Shown here: positions 34,431-43,995 of the stretch, piece by piece | Layout of the letters: each line of letters opens with the position of its first letter | Numbering within the stretch: the first letter of the stretch is position 1 | Assembly: GCF_019805165.1 (NCBI RefSeq) | Contig: NZ_RWIJ01000009.1 | Coordinates: forward strand, 1 to 64,000 | Direction: 5' to 3' | Length of the DNA stretch: 64,000 nt | Source: Azospirillum sp. 412522 | GTDB lineage: Bacteria > Pseudomonadota > Alphaproteobacteria > Azospirillales > Azospirillaceae | Notes under the pieces: generated by a model | What the model was told of the DNA's origin: nothing | Database searches by the model: none | The model's input: only the letters and a program-made list of their open reading frames with translations | Program-made: the position numbers and the translations under genes

Positions 34431-34446
34431 TTGACGTTCGCGTCAA
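34431..34446. promoter_or_regulatory. TetR-type operator 2 (TTGACG-TTCG-CGTCAA)
   Basis: The same TTGACG/CGTCAA arms with a different 4-bp centre lie 45 bp before the proposed GTG start of the TetR gene. A site so placed suits autorepression and shows that the longer ATG start at 34305 would put an operator inside the coding region. Confidence 0.75.
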
Positions 34447-34490
34447 AACCTCCCATCCTGCGGCGTGAGGAGACCGGGCGGGAGGACGGG

Positions 34491-35204
34491 GTGGGCAGAA
34501 CATCGGCCAAAGCGGAAACCGGCCGGAAGGCGCTGCTGCGCCAGAGCGTGCTCGACGCGGCTGCGAAGCTGTTCGCCGAACGCGGCTTCGCGGGCACCAG
34601 CTTCCAGGACATCGCCGACGCGCTGAATGTCGGGCGCACCGCGCTCTACTACTACTTCAAAAGCAAGGAGGAGGTGCTGGCTTCGCTGGTGGAGGAGGTC
34701 ACCGTCGTCAGCGACCGACAGTCTGCCATGCTTTCCGCCCGGACGGATGATGATCCCGTCGAGGTGCTGCGCTCCATGGTGAGCGGCCATGTAGAGCTTC
34801 TCCTCTCGCACGCCCTTCAGTTCCGGGTCGTCGACCGGACCGAGGTGGAGCTGCCCCCTGACCTGCGCGCAGTGCACGAGCGCTCCAAAAGGGCCGTACT
34901 CGACCATTTCACGACGCAAATCGCACGAGGGATCCAGCAGGGCGTGTTCCGTCCGGTCGACGCCCGCGTCGCCGCTTTCGCGCTGATCGGCATGTGCAGC
35001 TGGACGACATGGTGGTTTCACGAAGGCGGGCGCAAGACGGCCAGGGAGGTCGCTGGAATTCTGGCGGACCTGGCAGTGCACGGCCTATTGCGGTCGGACG
35101 GTCAGCGCAAGACGTCCGGCGATCCCGGCGATCTGTTTCGCCAGCTGCACGAGAATCTGGATTGCCTGGAAATCCTCTACAAGCGGCGGGATGCGGGAGC
35201 GTGA
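34491..35204 (+). CDS. TetR-family regulator of the aryl-CoA operon
   Basis: The 237-residue protein has an N-terminal TetR HTH ('AAKLFAERGFAGTSFQDIAD', 'VGRTALYYYFKSKEEVLASL') and a larger ligand-binding domain of the FadR/PaaR-like type. GTG 34491 is chosen because GGAGG lies 5 bp upstream. An ATG at 34305 is in frame but would cover operator 2 and has no clear ribosome site. It is divergent from the catabolic operon and is its probable repressor, with an aryl-CoA or acyl-CoA as possible ligand. Confidence 0.87.
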   Translation: MGRTSAKAETGRKALLRQSVLDAAAKLFAERGFAGTSFQDIADALNVGRTALYYYFKSKEEVLASLVEEVTVVSDRQSAMLSARTDDDPVEVLRSMVSGHVELLLSHALQFRVVDRTEVELPPDLRAVHERSKRAVLDHFTTQIARGIQQGVFRPVDARVAAFALIGMCSWTTWWFHEGGRKTAREVAGILADLAVHGLLRSDGQRKTSGDPGDLFRQLHENLDCLEILYKRRDAGA

Positions 35205-35604
35205 GTGCCTGTTTGTAGGTGTCACGCGCCGACGGCCCGGGGAGCGAGGCGCTTGAGGCCGTGCAATTCATCAGCCGGCAGCCCGAGCTTCGGGACGCAT
35301 GGCGTCGGCTGTGATGCCCGTAATCATCATCTCGCGCCTGCCGGCAAACTTTGCAACAGAGCCTCGCCTTCTGACGCCACGCCTCAGGTCCGGCAACCGG
35401 CCGTCCCGATGCAACAGGATCCCAACCTCCACCCTGCGAACCCGGCAAGGGCATCCTCCGAAACCCGCATATGAGCGCGGCCGGGAAACGGCCCTGCGGC
35501 GAAGTCGATTTTTGACTTTACAGTACAGTCTATATGCGTGATGATCTGGAACGGTCGGACGATGTCGGAACAATCGGGCAGGCGTCCTGGCCACGGAGAT
35601 TTCA
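35205..35604. other. Intergenic region without recognised gene; carries an operator near its 3' end
   Basis: Open frames on both strands here look like chance frames of GC-rich DNA, and none matches a family I recognise. The region may contain mobile-element debris. The last 90 bp become AT-richer and hold the palindrome at 35514, followed by TATAT, so the promoter of the creatininase operon is probably here. Confidence 0.4.
35514..35530. promoter_or_regulatory. Palindromic operator GACTTTACAGTACAGTC (copy 1)
   Basis: The 17-bp site has the form GACT-n-TAC-n-GTA-n-AGTC, with 7 of 8 base pairs symmetrical around the central A apart from the marked positions. Its first 15 bases recur exactly at 38426, upstream of the ABC binding-protein gene. 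The shared site suggests one regulator for both transcription units, probably the TetR at 44101. Confidence 0.65.
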
Positions 35605-36405
35605 ATGACGATCCCGCACAATCCCATCGGCGCCGCCGACGCGCCGGGCAACCTGCAATGGTCGCACCTGACCGCTCCGGCGCTCCGGGATCTGGCGGCC
35701 AGAGGGGCGCTCGTCCTGCTTCCGGTCGGCTCGGTGGAGCAGCATGGACCGCATCTGCCGACCGGCGTCGACGATATGCTGTGCAAGGCCGTCTGCCTGA
35801 AGGCGGCGGACCTGATCGCGGAGCATCGTCCGGTCGTGGTTGCGCCGAGCGTCTGGTGCGGGCTTGCGGATCACCATCTCGAATTCGGCGGAACCTTCAC
35901 GCTGTCGCTCGGCACCTACCACGCCCTGCTGCGCGAAATCTGCGGTTCGATCGCCGGTGCCGGCTTCCGGCAGATCGTGATCGTCAACGGGCACGGCGGC
36001 AATTGCATGGCGCTGGGAGCCCTGACCGGGGAACTGGCGCGGGAGCTGTCGATCGGCGTCGCGACCACGACCTACTTCATGGAGGCCTTTTCCGAGACCG
36101 GCCGGATCCTGGAGGATCAGGCAAGCCTCCTGCACGCCTGCGAGGGAGAGACCTCGATGATGATGGCGCTTGCCCCGTCGCTGGTCGATCCCTCCCGCCT
36201 GGACGAGGCGCACGGCCCGGCGTTCGACATGATCTCCTCCATGCTGCCGTCGCTGCGGGTGTTCCGGTCGTTCGCGGACCTCACGCCCTCCGGCGTTTCG
36301 GGCGACGCGCGCCGGGCGACGCCGGAGAAGGGGCGGGCCATCCTGGACGCGTGTGCCCAGGCCCTGGCCCGCCGCCTGCTGGCGGGAGAGCCATGGCGGC
36401 CGTGA
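35605..36405 (+). CDS. Creatininase-family amidohydrolase
   Basis: The 266-residue protein has the metal-binding segments of creatininase-family enzymes: 'LLPVGSVEQHGPHLPTGVDD' (Glu, His and Asp ligands), 'HHLEFGGTFTLS' and 'IVNGHGGNCMA', plus the later 'HACEGETSMMMALAP' glutamate. Members open cyclic amides such as creatinine or act on formamides and mycofactocin precursors. No creatinase or sarcosine oxidase gene is nearby, so creatinine itself is an unlikely substrate. It is the first gene of a set with an MBL hydrolase and an AstE-like enzyme, 40 bp upstream. Confidence 0.87.
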   Translation: MTIPHNPIGAADAPGNLQWSHLTAPALRDLAARGALVLLPVGSVEQHGPHLPTGVDDMLCKAVCLKAADLIAEHRPVVVAPSVWCGLADHHLEFGGTFTLSLGTYHALLREICGSIAGAGFRQIVIVNGHGGNCMALGALTGELARELSIGVATTTYFMEAFSETGRILEDQASLLHACEGETSMMMALAPSLVDPSRLDEAHGPAFDMISSMLPSLRVFRSFADLTPSGVSGDARRATPEKGRAILDACAQALARRLLAGEPWRP

Positions 36406-36445
36406 ACAGCCGGCGGGTGCCGTGAATTGCGGAGGAGGCGGAGAC

Positions 36446-37330
36446 GTGACGACCGGACATGACGCGGCCACCTACCGGGTCGGAAGCTTCAACATCACGC
36501 GGGTGACCGAGCGCCTGATCGAGTTTCCGGCGGCGTCCCTGCTGCCGGATTGGCAGGCGGAGCGGGTCGGGCCGCACGCCGGATCCCTGGTGCCCGGCTC
36601 GGTCGGCGGCGATCTGGCGCGGACGGCTGTCAGCGTCCACACCTGGCTGGTCCGCGCCGACGGGATCACCATCCTGGTCGATACCGGGATCGGCAACGAC
36701 AAGGTCCGCCGACAGCCGGTCTTCAACGGTCTGAGGCTGCCCTACCTGGAGCGGCTGGCGGCGGCCGGCGTGACGCCGGGGATGGTGGATTTCGTGCTGA
36801 TGACGCACGTCCATACCGACCATGTCGGATGGAACACCATGCTGGTGGACGGCCGCTGGGTCCCCACCTTCCCCAACGCGCGCTACCTCCTGCCCAGGGC
36901 GGGGTACGAGTACTTCACCGGACCGGACGGACGCGGGCGTCACAACTACGATATGTTCGCCGACAGCGTCTTGCCGGTGATCGAAGCCGGCAAGGCGGAA
37001 TTCGTCCCGGACGATGGTGGCGAGGTGCTGCCGGGCTTCACCTATATCCCCACACCGGGACACAGCGTGGACCACATGTCCATCGCGCTCGCCTCCGGCG
37101 GGCGGCACGGGCTGTTCGCCGGCGACGTCATGCACCATCCGGCCCAAATCTTCGAGCCGGCGTGGAACTCGGTCTTCTGCGCCGATACCGACCGGGCACG
37201 GGCATCGCGCCGCCTGGTCCTGGACCGGGTCGCCGACCAGGACGCCCTCTATTTCAGCTCCCACTTCCCGGACACCTCGGCCGGGCGCATCGCCCGCGGG
37301 GCCGACGGGTTCGAGTGGCGGTTCGAATGA
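36446..37330 (+). CDS. Metallo-beta-lactamase-fold hydrolase
   Basis: The 294-residue protein has the MBL signature 'LMTHVHTDHVGW' (HxHxDH), the His in 'TPGHSVDHMS' and the Asp/His in 'FAGDVMHHPAQ' and 'SSHFPDTSAG'. This arrangement fits the AHL-lactonase/AttM-type and related hydrolases. GTG 36446 is chosen because of a strong GGAGGAGG upstream. A longer ATG (36353) would overlap the creatininase gene. It may hydrolyse a lactone, lactam or thioester intermediate. Confidence 0.87.
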   Translation: MTTGHDAATYRVGSFNITRVTERLIEFPAASLLPDWQAERVGPHAGSLVPGSVGGDLARTAVSVHTWLVRADGITILVDTGIGNDKVRRQPVFNGLRLPYLERLAAAGVTPGMVDFVLMTHVHTDHVGWNTMLVDGRWVPTFPNARYLLPRAGYEYFTGPDGRGRHNYDMFADSVLPVIEAGKAEFVPDDGGEVLPGFTYIPTPGHSVDHMSIALASGGRHGLFAGDVMHHPAQIFEPAWNSVFCADTDRARASRRLVLDRVADQDALYFSSHFPDTSAGRIARGADGFEWRFE

Positions 37331-37364
37331 ACCATCCCCCGACACAACCGCAAGCGCAATTCCC

Positions 37365-38381
37365 ATGACGGAACAACCATCCAGGATCACGACCGCCATC
37401 GACTTCGGCCGCGACGGCTTCCAGACCGGAACCCTGCGCGTTCCCTATTCCCACGACCGCTCCGGCTACGGGCACGTCCCGATCCCGATAGCGGTCCTGA
37501 AGCAGGGCAGGGGGCCGACCGTGCTGCTGACCGGCGGCAATCACGGCGACGAGTACGAGGGGCCGGTGGCGCTGGCCAAGCTGATCCGCCGCATGCCGGA
37601 CCTGAAGATCAGCGGCCGGCTGATCGTGGTTCCCGCGCTGAACTTCCCGGCCTATCTCGCCGGGGCGCGCACCTCGCCGATCGACAAGGGGAACCTCAAC
37701 CGGCAGTTCCCCGGCGACCGCAACGGCACGCCGACCGGGATGATCGCCCATTACGTGGTGACGGAGCTGCTGCCGCTCGCCGACGTGGTGCTCGACCTTC
37801 ATGCCGGCGGGGCGTCCATGGACCATCTGCCGGCCCTGCTGGCCTCCCCGCCGTCCGATCCGGAGCGTCGCGCCGCCTATCTGCGCCTCGCCGAAGCCTT
37901 CGCTTCCCCTTACGTGATGATCGCCGACCTGCTGGGGGAGGACCGCACCTACGCCGCCGCGGCGGAAAGGCAGGGCAAGTTCTTCTTCTACGGGGAATTC
38001 GGCGGCCACGCCTCCTGCAACCCGGACAATCTCCGGATCGTGGAACGGGGGATCGAACGGCTGCTCCGGGCCGCGGGCGTCTTGCCGGGCGACCTCCATC
38101 CCTTGTCCGATCCGGCGGTCAACCGGCTGATCAGGGTCGGCGGCGAGCGCCACTATGTCTTCGCCGACCGGCCCGGCATCTTCGAGCCGGCCTTCCGGCT
38201 GGGCGACGAGATCGTCGATGGGCAGCTTGCCGGCCGCATCCACGACCCCCACGCCCCCTGGCGCGCGCCGGAGGAACTCTATTTCCGCGGCTCCGGCATC
38301 GCCGTCTGCGTGCGGACCTTCGCCCAGGTGGAGCCCGGCGACTGCGTCGTCCATCTGGCCGCCGACAGCAGCTGGAGCTGA
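37365..38381 (+). CDS. Succinylglutamate desuccinylase/aspartoacylase-family zinc enzyme
   Basis: The 338-residue M14-type protein has zinc ligands in 'LTGGNHGDEYEGP' (His, Glu) and 'VVLDLHAGGASMDH' (His), the Arg-containing 'NLNRQFPGDRNGTPTG', and the catalytic Glu in 'FFYGEFGGHAS'. Family members release an acyl group from N-acyl amino acids (N-acetylaspartate, succinylglutamate, ectoine intermediates). It follows the MBL gene by 34 bp and ends the hydrolase set. Confidence 0.87.
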   Translation: MTEQPSRITTAIDFGRDGFQTGTLRVPYSHDRSGYGHVPIPIAVLKQGRGPTVLLTGGNHGDEYEGPVALAKLIRRMPDLKISGRLIVVPALNFPAYLAGARTSPIDKGNLNRQFPGDRNGTPTGMIAHYVVTELLPLADVVLDLHAGGASMDHLPALLASPPSDPERRAAYLRLAEAFASPYVMIADLLGEDRTYAAAAERQGKFFFYGEFGGHASCNPDNLRIVERGIERLLRAAGVLPGDLHPLSDPAVNRLIRVGGERHYVFADRPGIFEPAFRLGDEIVDGQLAGRIHDPHAPWRAPEELYFRGSGIAVCVRTFAQVEPGDCVVHLAADSSWS

Positions 38382-38425
38382 GCTTCGGAGTGAGCACGGA
38401 ACGGCCCCGGCCGGTCCCGGATTTG

Positions 38426-38442
38426 GACTTTACAGTACAGAC
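38426..38442. promoter_or_regulatory. Palindromic operator GACTTTACAGTACAGAC (copy 2)
   Basis: It is identical over 15 bases to copy 1 at 35514 and lies 43 bp before the start of the ABC substrate-binding protein gene. The outer right arm is weaker than in copy 1. Confidence 0.6.
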
Positions 38443-38484
38443 CATTGCGCGGTTCCGCGCCGCGTTGCCTGAAGGGAGGCGCCC

Positions 38485-40083
38485 ATGTCGATCGATCGTC
38501 GCACAGTCCTGAAAAGCGGTTCGCTGGCCATGGCGGCGAGCGCCCTGCCCTGGGTGGCGCGGGCGCAGTCGCCCGCCCTCCGCCGCAGCCTTCGCGCGGT
38601 GATGCAGGCGGATCTCAGGTCCTTCGACCCGGTCTGGACCACGGCGGCGATCACCGGCTACCACGCCGCCATGATCTACGACACGCTGTTCGGCATCGAC
38701 GGGGAGATGAAGCCGCGCCCGCAGATGGTCTCCGACTACGGCGTGTCGGACGACAAGCTGACCTATACGTTCAAACTGCGGGACGGGCTGGCCTTCTCCG
38801 ACGGCTCTCCGGTCACCGCGGCGGATTGCGTCGCCTCCATGCGGCGTTGGGCGGCGCGGGACACCGGCGGCCAGATCCTCTTCAAGTATGTCGCCGACAC
38901 GCCGGTCAAGGACGACCGTACCTTCCAGCTGGTGCTGCGGGAACGCTACGGGCTGGTCCTGGAAACCCTGGGCAAGACCAGCAATTCCCTGTGGATCATG
39001 CGCCGCAGGGAGGCGGAGACCGATCCCACCCAGCAGATCTCCGAACTGGTCGGGTCCGGCCCCTTCGTCTTCAACAAGGACGCCACCAAGGTCGGCGTCG
39101 CCTACGTCTACGACCGCAACCCCAACTACCGGCCGCGGCCGGAGGCGCCGTCGGGGACCACCGGCGGCAAGGTGGTGAAGCTCGACCGCGTCGTCTGGGA
39201 AAACATGATCGACGAGGAGACGGCGGTCTCCGCCCTCCAGGCCGGCGAGATCGACTTCTACGAGACGCCGCCGCTGGAGCTGCTCGGCCGGCTGCAGTCC
39301 GACCGCAACATCAAGGTCGAGGTGCTGAACAAGCTGGGCAATGTCGGCTTCATCCGGCTGAACTGGCTGCATCCGCCGTTCGACAACCGGAAGGCGCGCG
39401 AGGCGATGCTCTATCTGGTGAACCAGTCGGACATCATGAAAGCGACCTTCGGCAACGAGGAATATTACCGGACCTGCGCCTCGCTGTTCGGCTGCGGCAC
39501 CGACATGGAGAACGACGAGAACACCGGCTGGTTCAAGAGCGCGCCCGACCTGAAGAAGGCGGCCCAGCTGTTCAAGGAGGCCGGGTACGACGGGCGGCCG
39601 GTGGTCATCCTGCAGCCGACCAACCTCGCCATGCCCAACATGGCGGCCCAGCTGCTGGCCGACTGGCTGTCCCGCGCCGGGGTGAAGGCGGAGCTGGCGC
39701 CGTCCGACTGGGGCGGTGTGGTGGCGCGCCGCGCGGTGACGGCGCCGCCCGGCCAGGGCGGATGGAACATCTTCGTCAGCTGGAACCCCGCCTCCACCTT
39801 CGCCAGTCCGATCCTGTTCCCCGGCCACATCGCCAACGGCCGCAAGGGATTCTTCGGCTGGCCCGATGACGAGACGCACGAAAGGCTGCGGGTGGACTGG
39901 ACGATGGCGGAAACCGTGGCGGAGCGTCAGGCCATCGCCCGCAGGATGCAGGCCAACGCCTGGAACTTCGTTCCGCACGTGCTGGCCGGACAGTGGGTCG
40001 CGCCGGTCGCCCACCGCACCGACGTGCGCGGCTTCGTCCCGGTGCCCGATCTGGTGCCCTTCTGGAACGTCGAGAAGGTCTGA
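38485..40083 (+). CDS. ABC transporter substrate-binding protein, peptide/nickel family (SBP_bac_5)
   Basis: The 532-residue protein has a Tat-like signal ('RRTVLKSGSLAMAASALPWVARA') and the family 5 landmarks 'SFDPVWTTAAITGYHAAMIYDTLFG', 'YTFKLRDGLAFSDGSPVTAADC', 'FIRLNWLHPPFDNRKAREAM' and 'WVAPVAHRTDVRGF' near the end. Proteins of this type bind di- and oligopeptides, opines or other amides. It starts a five-gene importer set that follows the three hydrolase genes. The ligand is likely their substrate. Confidence 0.92.
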   Translation: MSIDRRTVLKSGSLAMAASALPWVARAQSPALRRSLRAVMQADLRSFDPVWTTAAITGYHAAMIYDTLFGIDGEMKPRPQMVSDYGVSDDKLTYTFKLRDGLAFSDGSPVTAADCVASMRRWAARDTGGQILFKYVADTPVKDDRTFQLVLRERYGLVLETLGKTSNSLWIMRRREAETDPTQQISELVGSGPFVFNKDATKVGVAYVYDRNPNYRPRPEAPSGTTGGKVVKLDRVVWENMIDEETAVSALQAGEIDFYETPPLELLGRLQSDRNIKVEVLNKLGNVGFIRLNWLHPPFDNRKAREAMLYLVNQSDIMKATFGNEEYYRTCASLFGCGTDMENDENTGWFKSAPDLKKAAQLFKEAGYDGRPVVILQPTNLAMPNMAAQLLADWLSRAGVKAELAPSDWGGVVARRAVTAPPGQGGWNIFVSWNPASTFASPILFPGHIANGRKGFFGWPDDETHERLRVDWTMAETVAERQAIARRMQANAWNFVPHVLAGQWVAPVAHRTDVRGFVPVPDLVPFWNVEKV

Positions 40084-40122
40084 GGCGGTTGGCGGCCCGG
40101 TTGGCCGAGAAGGAGGTGTGGA

Positions 40123-41067
40123 ATGCTGAAGTTCGCCTTCGACAGGCTATGCTCGATCGCGGTGGTGATGGTCATCGCCGCCCTGCTGGTCTTTCTTCTG
40201 ATCCATCTGGCGCCGGGGGATCCGGCGGCGATCATCGCCGGCGACAACGCGACGACGGAGCAGGTCGCCGCGCTGCGCCACACCCTCGGCCTGGAGGATC
40301 CCCTGCCGCTCCAGTTCGTCCGCTGGGCCGGCGCGGTGCTCGGCGGCGACCTGGGGGTCTCGATCTTCTCAGGCGCTCCGGTGCTGGGCCTGATCGTGCA
40401 GCGGCTGGAGCCGACCGTCTCGCTGGCGCTGCTGACCATGCTGGTCGCCGTGGTGCTGGCGGTGTCGGTCGGCGTGCTGGCGGCGGCCAAGGCGGGCAGC
40501 CTGATCGACCGGACGGTGATGGTGTTCGCCGTGCTGGGCTTCTCCGTCCCCGTCTTCGTCGTCGGGTACTTCCTGATCTACGTGTTCTCGATCACGCTGC
40601 GCTGGCTGCCGGTGCAGGGCTACACCCCGATCGCGGAGGGGGTGCGCCCGTGGCTGGAGCATCTGATCCTGCCGGCGGTGACGCTGGGACTCGCCTATGT
40701 CGCGCTGATCGCCCGCATCACGCGGGCGGCGATGCTGGACGTGCTGGCGGAGGATTACGTGCGGACCGCCAGGGCCAAGGGGGTCACCCCCGGCCGGGTG
40801 CTGCTGAAGCACGCGTTGCGCAATGCCGGAGTCCCCATCGTCACGATCATCGGCATCGGGGTGGCTCTGCTGATCGGCGGCGTGGTGATCACCGAGACGG
40901 TGTTCAACCTGCCGGGCGTCGGGCGTCTCGTCGTCGATGCCATCTCCAAGCGCGACTACCCGATCATCCAGGGCGTGACGCTGGTCTTCTCCGGCGTCTA
41001 CGTCGTTGTGAACCTTCTGATCGACCTCAGCTATGCGCTGATCGACCCGAGAGTGAGCTACAAATGA
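40123..41067 (+). CDS. ABC transporter permease, DppB type
   Basis: The 314-residue protein has six transmembrane helices, 'LAPGDPA' after helix 1, and the EAA-loop region 'DYVRTARAKGVTPGRVLLKHALRNAGVPI'-type segment (residues about 210-240). It ends '[11 protein letters not shown]', typical of DppB. AAGGAGG precedes the ATG. Its stop overlaps the start of the next permease (ATGA). Confidence 0.94.
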   Translation: MLKFAFDRLCSIAVVMVIAALLVFLLIHLAPGDPAAIIAGDNATTEQVAALRHTLGLEDPLPLQFVRWAGAVLGGDLGVSIFSGAPVLGLIVQRLEPTVSLALLTMLVAVVLAVSVGVLAAAKAGSLIDRTVMVFAVLGFSVPVFVVGYFLIYVFSITLRWLPVQGYTPIAEGVRPWLEHLILPAVTLGLAYVALIARITRAAMLDVLAEDYVRTARAKGVTPGRVLLKHALRNAGVPIVTIIGIGVALLIGGVVITETVFNLPGVGRLVVDAISKRDYPIIQGVTLVFSGVYVVVNLLIDLSYALIDPRVSYK

Positions 41068-41957
41068 CCGCGATTGCCACCGTGCCCCCCGATGCGGACC
41101 GGCCGCCGGCCGCGGAAGTGCGCCGCCGCCCGCCCCTCTGGCGCTTCGTTCGCCGCAACCCGACGCTGGTCCTGGGCCTCGCGATCCTGGTGGCGATCGC
41201 CGCTGCGGCGGTCCTGGCGCCGCTGCTGCCCGGCGACCCCTTCACCATGCAGCCCAGCCGGCGGCTGGCTCCCGCGGGTGGCGCGTTCCTGCTGGGAACC
41301 GACGCGCTGGGGCGCGACGTCTTCGCCCGCACGGTCCATGGCGCCCGCGTGTCGCTGACGGTCGGGCTGTCGGTCGCCGCCCTGTCGGTGCTGACCGGCC
41401 TCGCCATCGGCCTGACCGCCGGTTATGTCCGCGGCCTCGACACCACCGTCATGCGCCTGATGGACGCGCTGATGTCGCTGCCGGCCATCCTGCTCGCCAT
41501 CGCGCTGGTCTCTCTGACCAAGGCGAGCGTTGCGACGGTCATCGTCGCCATCACGGTGCCGGAGATCCCGCGCGTGGTCAGGCTGGTGCGCGCCGTGGTG
41601 CTGACGGTGCGCGACCAGCCCTACGTCCAGGCGGCGATCGCCGGCGGCGCGCGCACGCCGAAGGTGATCGTCCGGCACATCATGCCGTCCACCCTGGCCC
41701 CCCTGGTGGTGCAGGCGACCTACGTCTGCGCGTCGGCCATCCTGATCGAGGCGGCGCTGTCCTTCCTCGGCGCCGGCTCGCCGCCCGACATTCCCAGCTG
41801 GGGCAACATGATCGCGTCGAGCCGTCTGCACCTCGCGCGGGCGCCCTGGACGATGTTCGCCCCCGGGCTGGCCCTGGCGCTGACCGTGCTCGCCATCAAC
41901 CTGATCGGGGACGGGCTGCGCGACCGTCTCGATCCCCGTCTCGCGAGGCGCATGTGA
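41064..41957 (+). CDS. ABC transporter permease, DppC type
   Basis: The 297-residue protein has a cytoplasmic N-terminus with '[17 protein letters not shown]', then '[23 protein letters not shown]' (the DppC signature), the EAA loop '[21 protein letters not shown]' in part, and '[18 protein letters not shown]'. It overlaps both neighbours and forms the channel with the DppB-type subunit. Confidence 0.94.
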   Translation: MTAIATVPPDADRPPAAEVRRRPPLWRFVRRNPTLVLGLAILVAIAAAAVLAPLLPGDPFTMQPSRRLAPAGGAFLLGTDALGRDVFARTVHGARVSLTVGLSVAALSVLTGLAIGLTAGYVRGLDTTVMRLMDALMSLPAILLAIALVSLTKASVATVIVAITVPEIPRVVRLVRAVVLTVRDQPYVQAAIAGGARTPKVIVRHIMPSTLAPLVVQATYVCASAILIEAALSFLGAGSPPDIPSWGNMIASSRLHLARAPWTMFAPGLALALTVLAINLIGDGLRDRLDPRLARRM

Positions 41958-43012
41958 TGTCCGACGGTCTTCTCTCCTCCCCGCCCGTCCGGGCCGCCGA
42001 GACGGTGCCCGCGTCGGACCCGCTGCTGTCGGTCCGCGACCTGGAAACCCACTTCTTCAGCGAGGACGGCGTGACGCGGGCGGTGCGCGGCGTCTCCTTC
42101 GACGTCCGGCCCGGCGAGATGCTGGGCATCGTCGGGGAGTCGGGCTGCGGCAAGAGCGTCACCTCGCTGTCGGTGCTGCGCCTGCTGCCACCGAGGGCGG
42201 CCCGGGTGGCCGGCGGCTCCATCCGGTTCGAGGGGCGGGACCTGCTGTCGCTCGACGAACGGGCGATGCGCGACCTGCGCGGCAACCGCATCGCCATGAT
42301 CTTCCAGGAGCCGATGACCTCGCTCAACCCGGTCTTCCCGATCGGCGAACAGATCGCCGAGGCGATGCGCATCCACGAGCGGCTCGGCCGGCGGGAGGCG
42401 CGGGAGCGGACGGTGGAATTGCTGCGGCTGGTCAAGGTACCGGACCCGGCCCGCCGGCTCGGCGACTATCCGCACCAGTTCTCCGGCGGCATGCGGCAGC
42501 GGGTGATGATCGCCATGGCGCTCGCCTGCAAGCCCAGGCTGCTGATCGCCGACGAGCCGACGACCGCGCTCGACGTGACGATCCAGGCCCAGATCCTGCG
42601 GCTGATGCTGGATCTGCGGGAGGCGACCGGGGCGGCGGTCATGCTGATCACCCACGATCTGGGCGTGGTGGCGGAGACCTGCCAGCGGGTGATGGTGATG
42701 TATGCCGGCCGCAAGGTGGAGGAGGCGCCGGTGGAGGTGCTGTTCGACCGGCCCGCCCATCCCTACACGCGCGGCCTGATGGCGTCCAAGCCGCAGGTGG
42801 GGGCCGCCCGCCCCGGTGGCCGTCTTGCCGAGCTTCCCGGCATGGTGCCGTCCCTGCGCGATCCGATCCCCGGATGCGCCTTCGCGCCGCGCTGCGCCTT
42901 CGCCACGCCGCGCTGCGCGACCGAAGCGCCGCAGTTGCGGCCGGTCGGGGCCGGCCACCATGTCGAATGCCACGAGGCGGAACGGGTTCTAGCCGGGGAG
43001 AATGGGCGATGA
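41957..43012 (+). CDS. ABC transporter ATPase, DppD type
   Basis: The 351-residue ATPase has Walker A '[13 protein letters not shown]', signature '[15 protein letters not shown]', Walker B '[14 protein letters not shown]', and the C-terminal oligopeptide-transporter extension with a probable Fe-S cysteine set ('[18 protein letters not shown]'). The ATG at 41957 overlaps the permease stop (TGATG). A GTG codon directly before it is also in frame. Confidence 0.93.
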   Translation: MSDGLLSSPPVRAAETVPASDPLLSVRDLETHFFSEDGVTRAVRGVSFDVRPGEMLGIVGESGCGKSVTSLSVLRLLPPRAARVAGGSIRFEGRDLLSLDERAMRDLRGNRIAMIFQEPMTSLNPVFPIGEQIAEAMRIHERLGRREARERTVELLRLVKVPDPARRLGDYPHQFSGGMRQRVMIAMALACKPRLLIADEPTTALDVTIQAQILRLMLDLREATGAAVMLITHDLGVVAETCQRVMVMYAGRKVEEAPVEVLFDRPAHPYTRGLMASKPQVGAARPGGRLAELPGMVPSLRDPIPGCAFAPRCAFATPRCATEAPQLRPVGAGHHVECHEAERVLAGENGR

Positions 43013-43995
43013 CGGCGCCGCTGCTTGAAATTCGCGATCTGAAGAAGGATTTCCCCGTCCGCGGCGGCCTGCTGGGGCGAAGCGTCCGGGCGGTGAAGGC
43101 GGTCGACGGGGTCGGCTTCACTCTGCGGCGCGGCGAGACGCTGGGTCTGGTCGGCGAGTCCGGCTGCGGCAAGTCGACGGTCGGCAAGCTGATCCTGCGG
43201 CTGATGGAGCCGACGGGCGGCACCATCCGTCTGGACGGCCGCGACATGACGGCGGCGAGGGGGGCGGTGCTGCGCGACTTCCGCCGGCAGGTCCAGATGG
43301 TCTTCCAGGACCCCTACGCCTCCCTCAACCCCCGCATGCGGGCAGGCGCCATCGTGGCGGAGACGATCCAGAACTACGAGACGCTTCCCCGCGCCGTCCT
43401 GCGGGAGCGGGTGGCCGCCCTGCTGGGAAAGGTCGGCCTGCGTCCCGACGCGATGGAGAAATTCCCCTTCGAGTTCTCCGGCGGTCAGCGCCAGCGCCTC
43501 GGCATCGCGCGGGCGCTCGCGCTGTCTCCGTCGGTGATCGTGGCGGACGAGCCGGTCTCCGCCCTCGACGTCTCGGTCCAGGCACAGGTGATCAACCTGC
43601 TGATGGATTTGCAGCGGGACCTTGGGGTCGCCTATCTCTTCATCTCCCACGATCTGGGGGTGGTCGAGCACATCGCCCACCGGGTCGCGGTGATGTATCT
43701 CGGCCGCATCGTCGAGATCGGCGAGACCGCGGCCATCTTCTCCGCCCCGCGCCACCCCTATACCCAGGCGCTGATCTCCGCGGCGCCGGTCTCCGACCCG
43801 CGGCTGAGGCGGCTCCGCCTCTATCTGGAGGGGGACGTGCCCTCGCCGCTCGATCCGCCGCAGGGGTGCGCCTTCCACACGCGCTGCCCCTTCGCGTTCG
43901 ACCGCTGCCGCAGGGAGGTGCCGGTGCTTGGCCCGCGGGCCACCGGACAGGCGGCGGCCTGCCATCTGCCGGATCCGCAGGCGGTGGCGGCCTGA
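43009..43995 (+). CDS. ABC transporter ATPase, DppF type
   Basis: The 328-residue ATPase has Walker A '[13 protein letters not shown]', signature '[15 protein letters not shown]', Walker B '[14 protein letters not shown]' and the C-terminal '[18 protein letters not shown]' extension. It overlaps the DppD-type gene by ATGA and completes the importer. Confidence 0.93.
   Translation: MTAPLLEIRDLKKDFPVRGGLLGRSVRAVKAVDGVGFTLRRGETLGLVGESGCGKSTVGKLILRLMEPTGGTIRLDGRDMTAARGAVLRDFRRQVQMVFQDPYASLNPRMRAGAIVAETIQNYETLPRAVLRERVAALLGKVGLRPDAMEKFPFEFSGGQRQRLGIARALALSPSVIVADEPVSALDVSVQAQVINLLMDLQRDLGVAYLFISHDLGVVEHIAHRVAVMYLGRIVEIGETAAIFSAPRHPYTQALISAAPVSDPRLRRLRLYLEGDVPSPLDPPQGCAFHTRCPFAFDRCRREVPVLGPRATGQAAACHLPDPQAVAA

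Noticed and set aside
35205..35520. Minus-strand frames between TetR and the creatininase gene as a mobile element
   Set aside because: No recognisable transposase motif or terminal repeats. Cysteine-containing stretches there look accidental.
35605..36405. Creatinine degradation
   Set aside because: No creatinase, sarcosine oxidase or cytosine/creatinine deaminase gene is in the cluster, so only the fold family is claimed.
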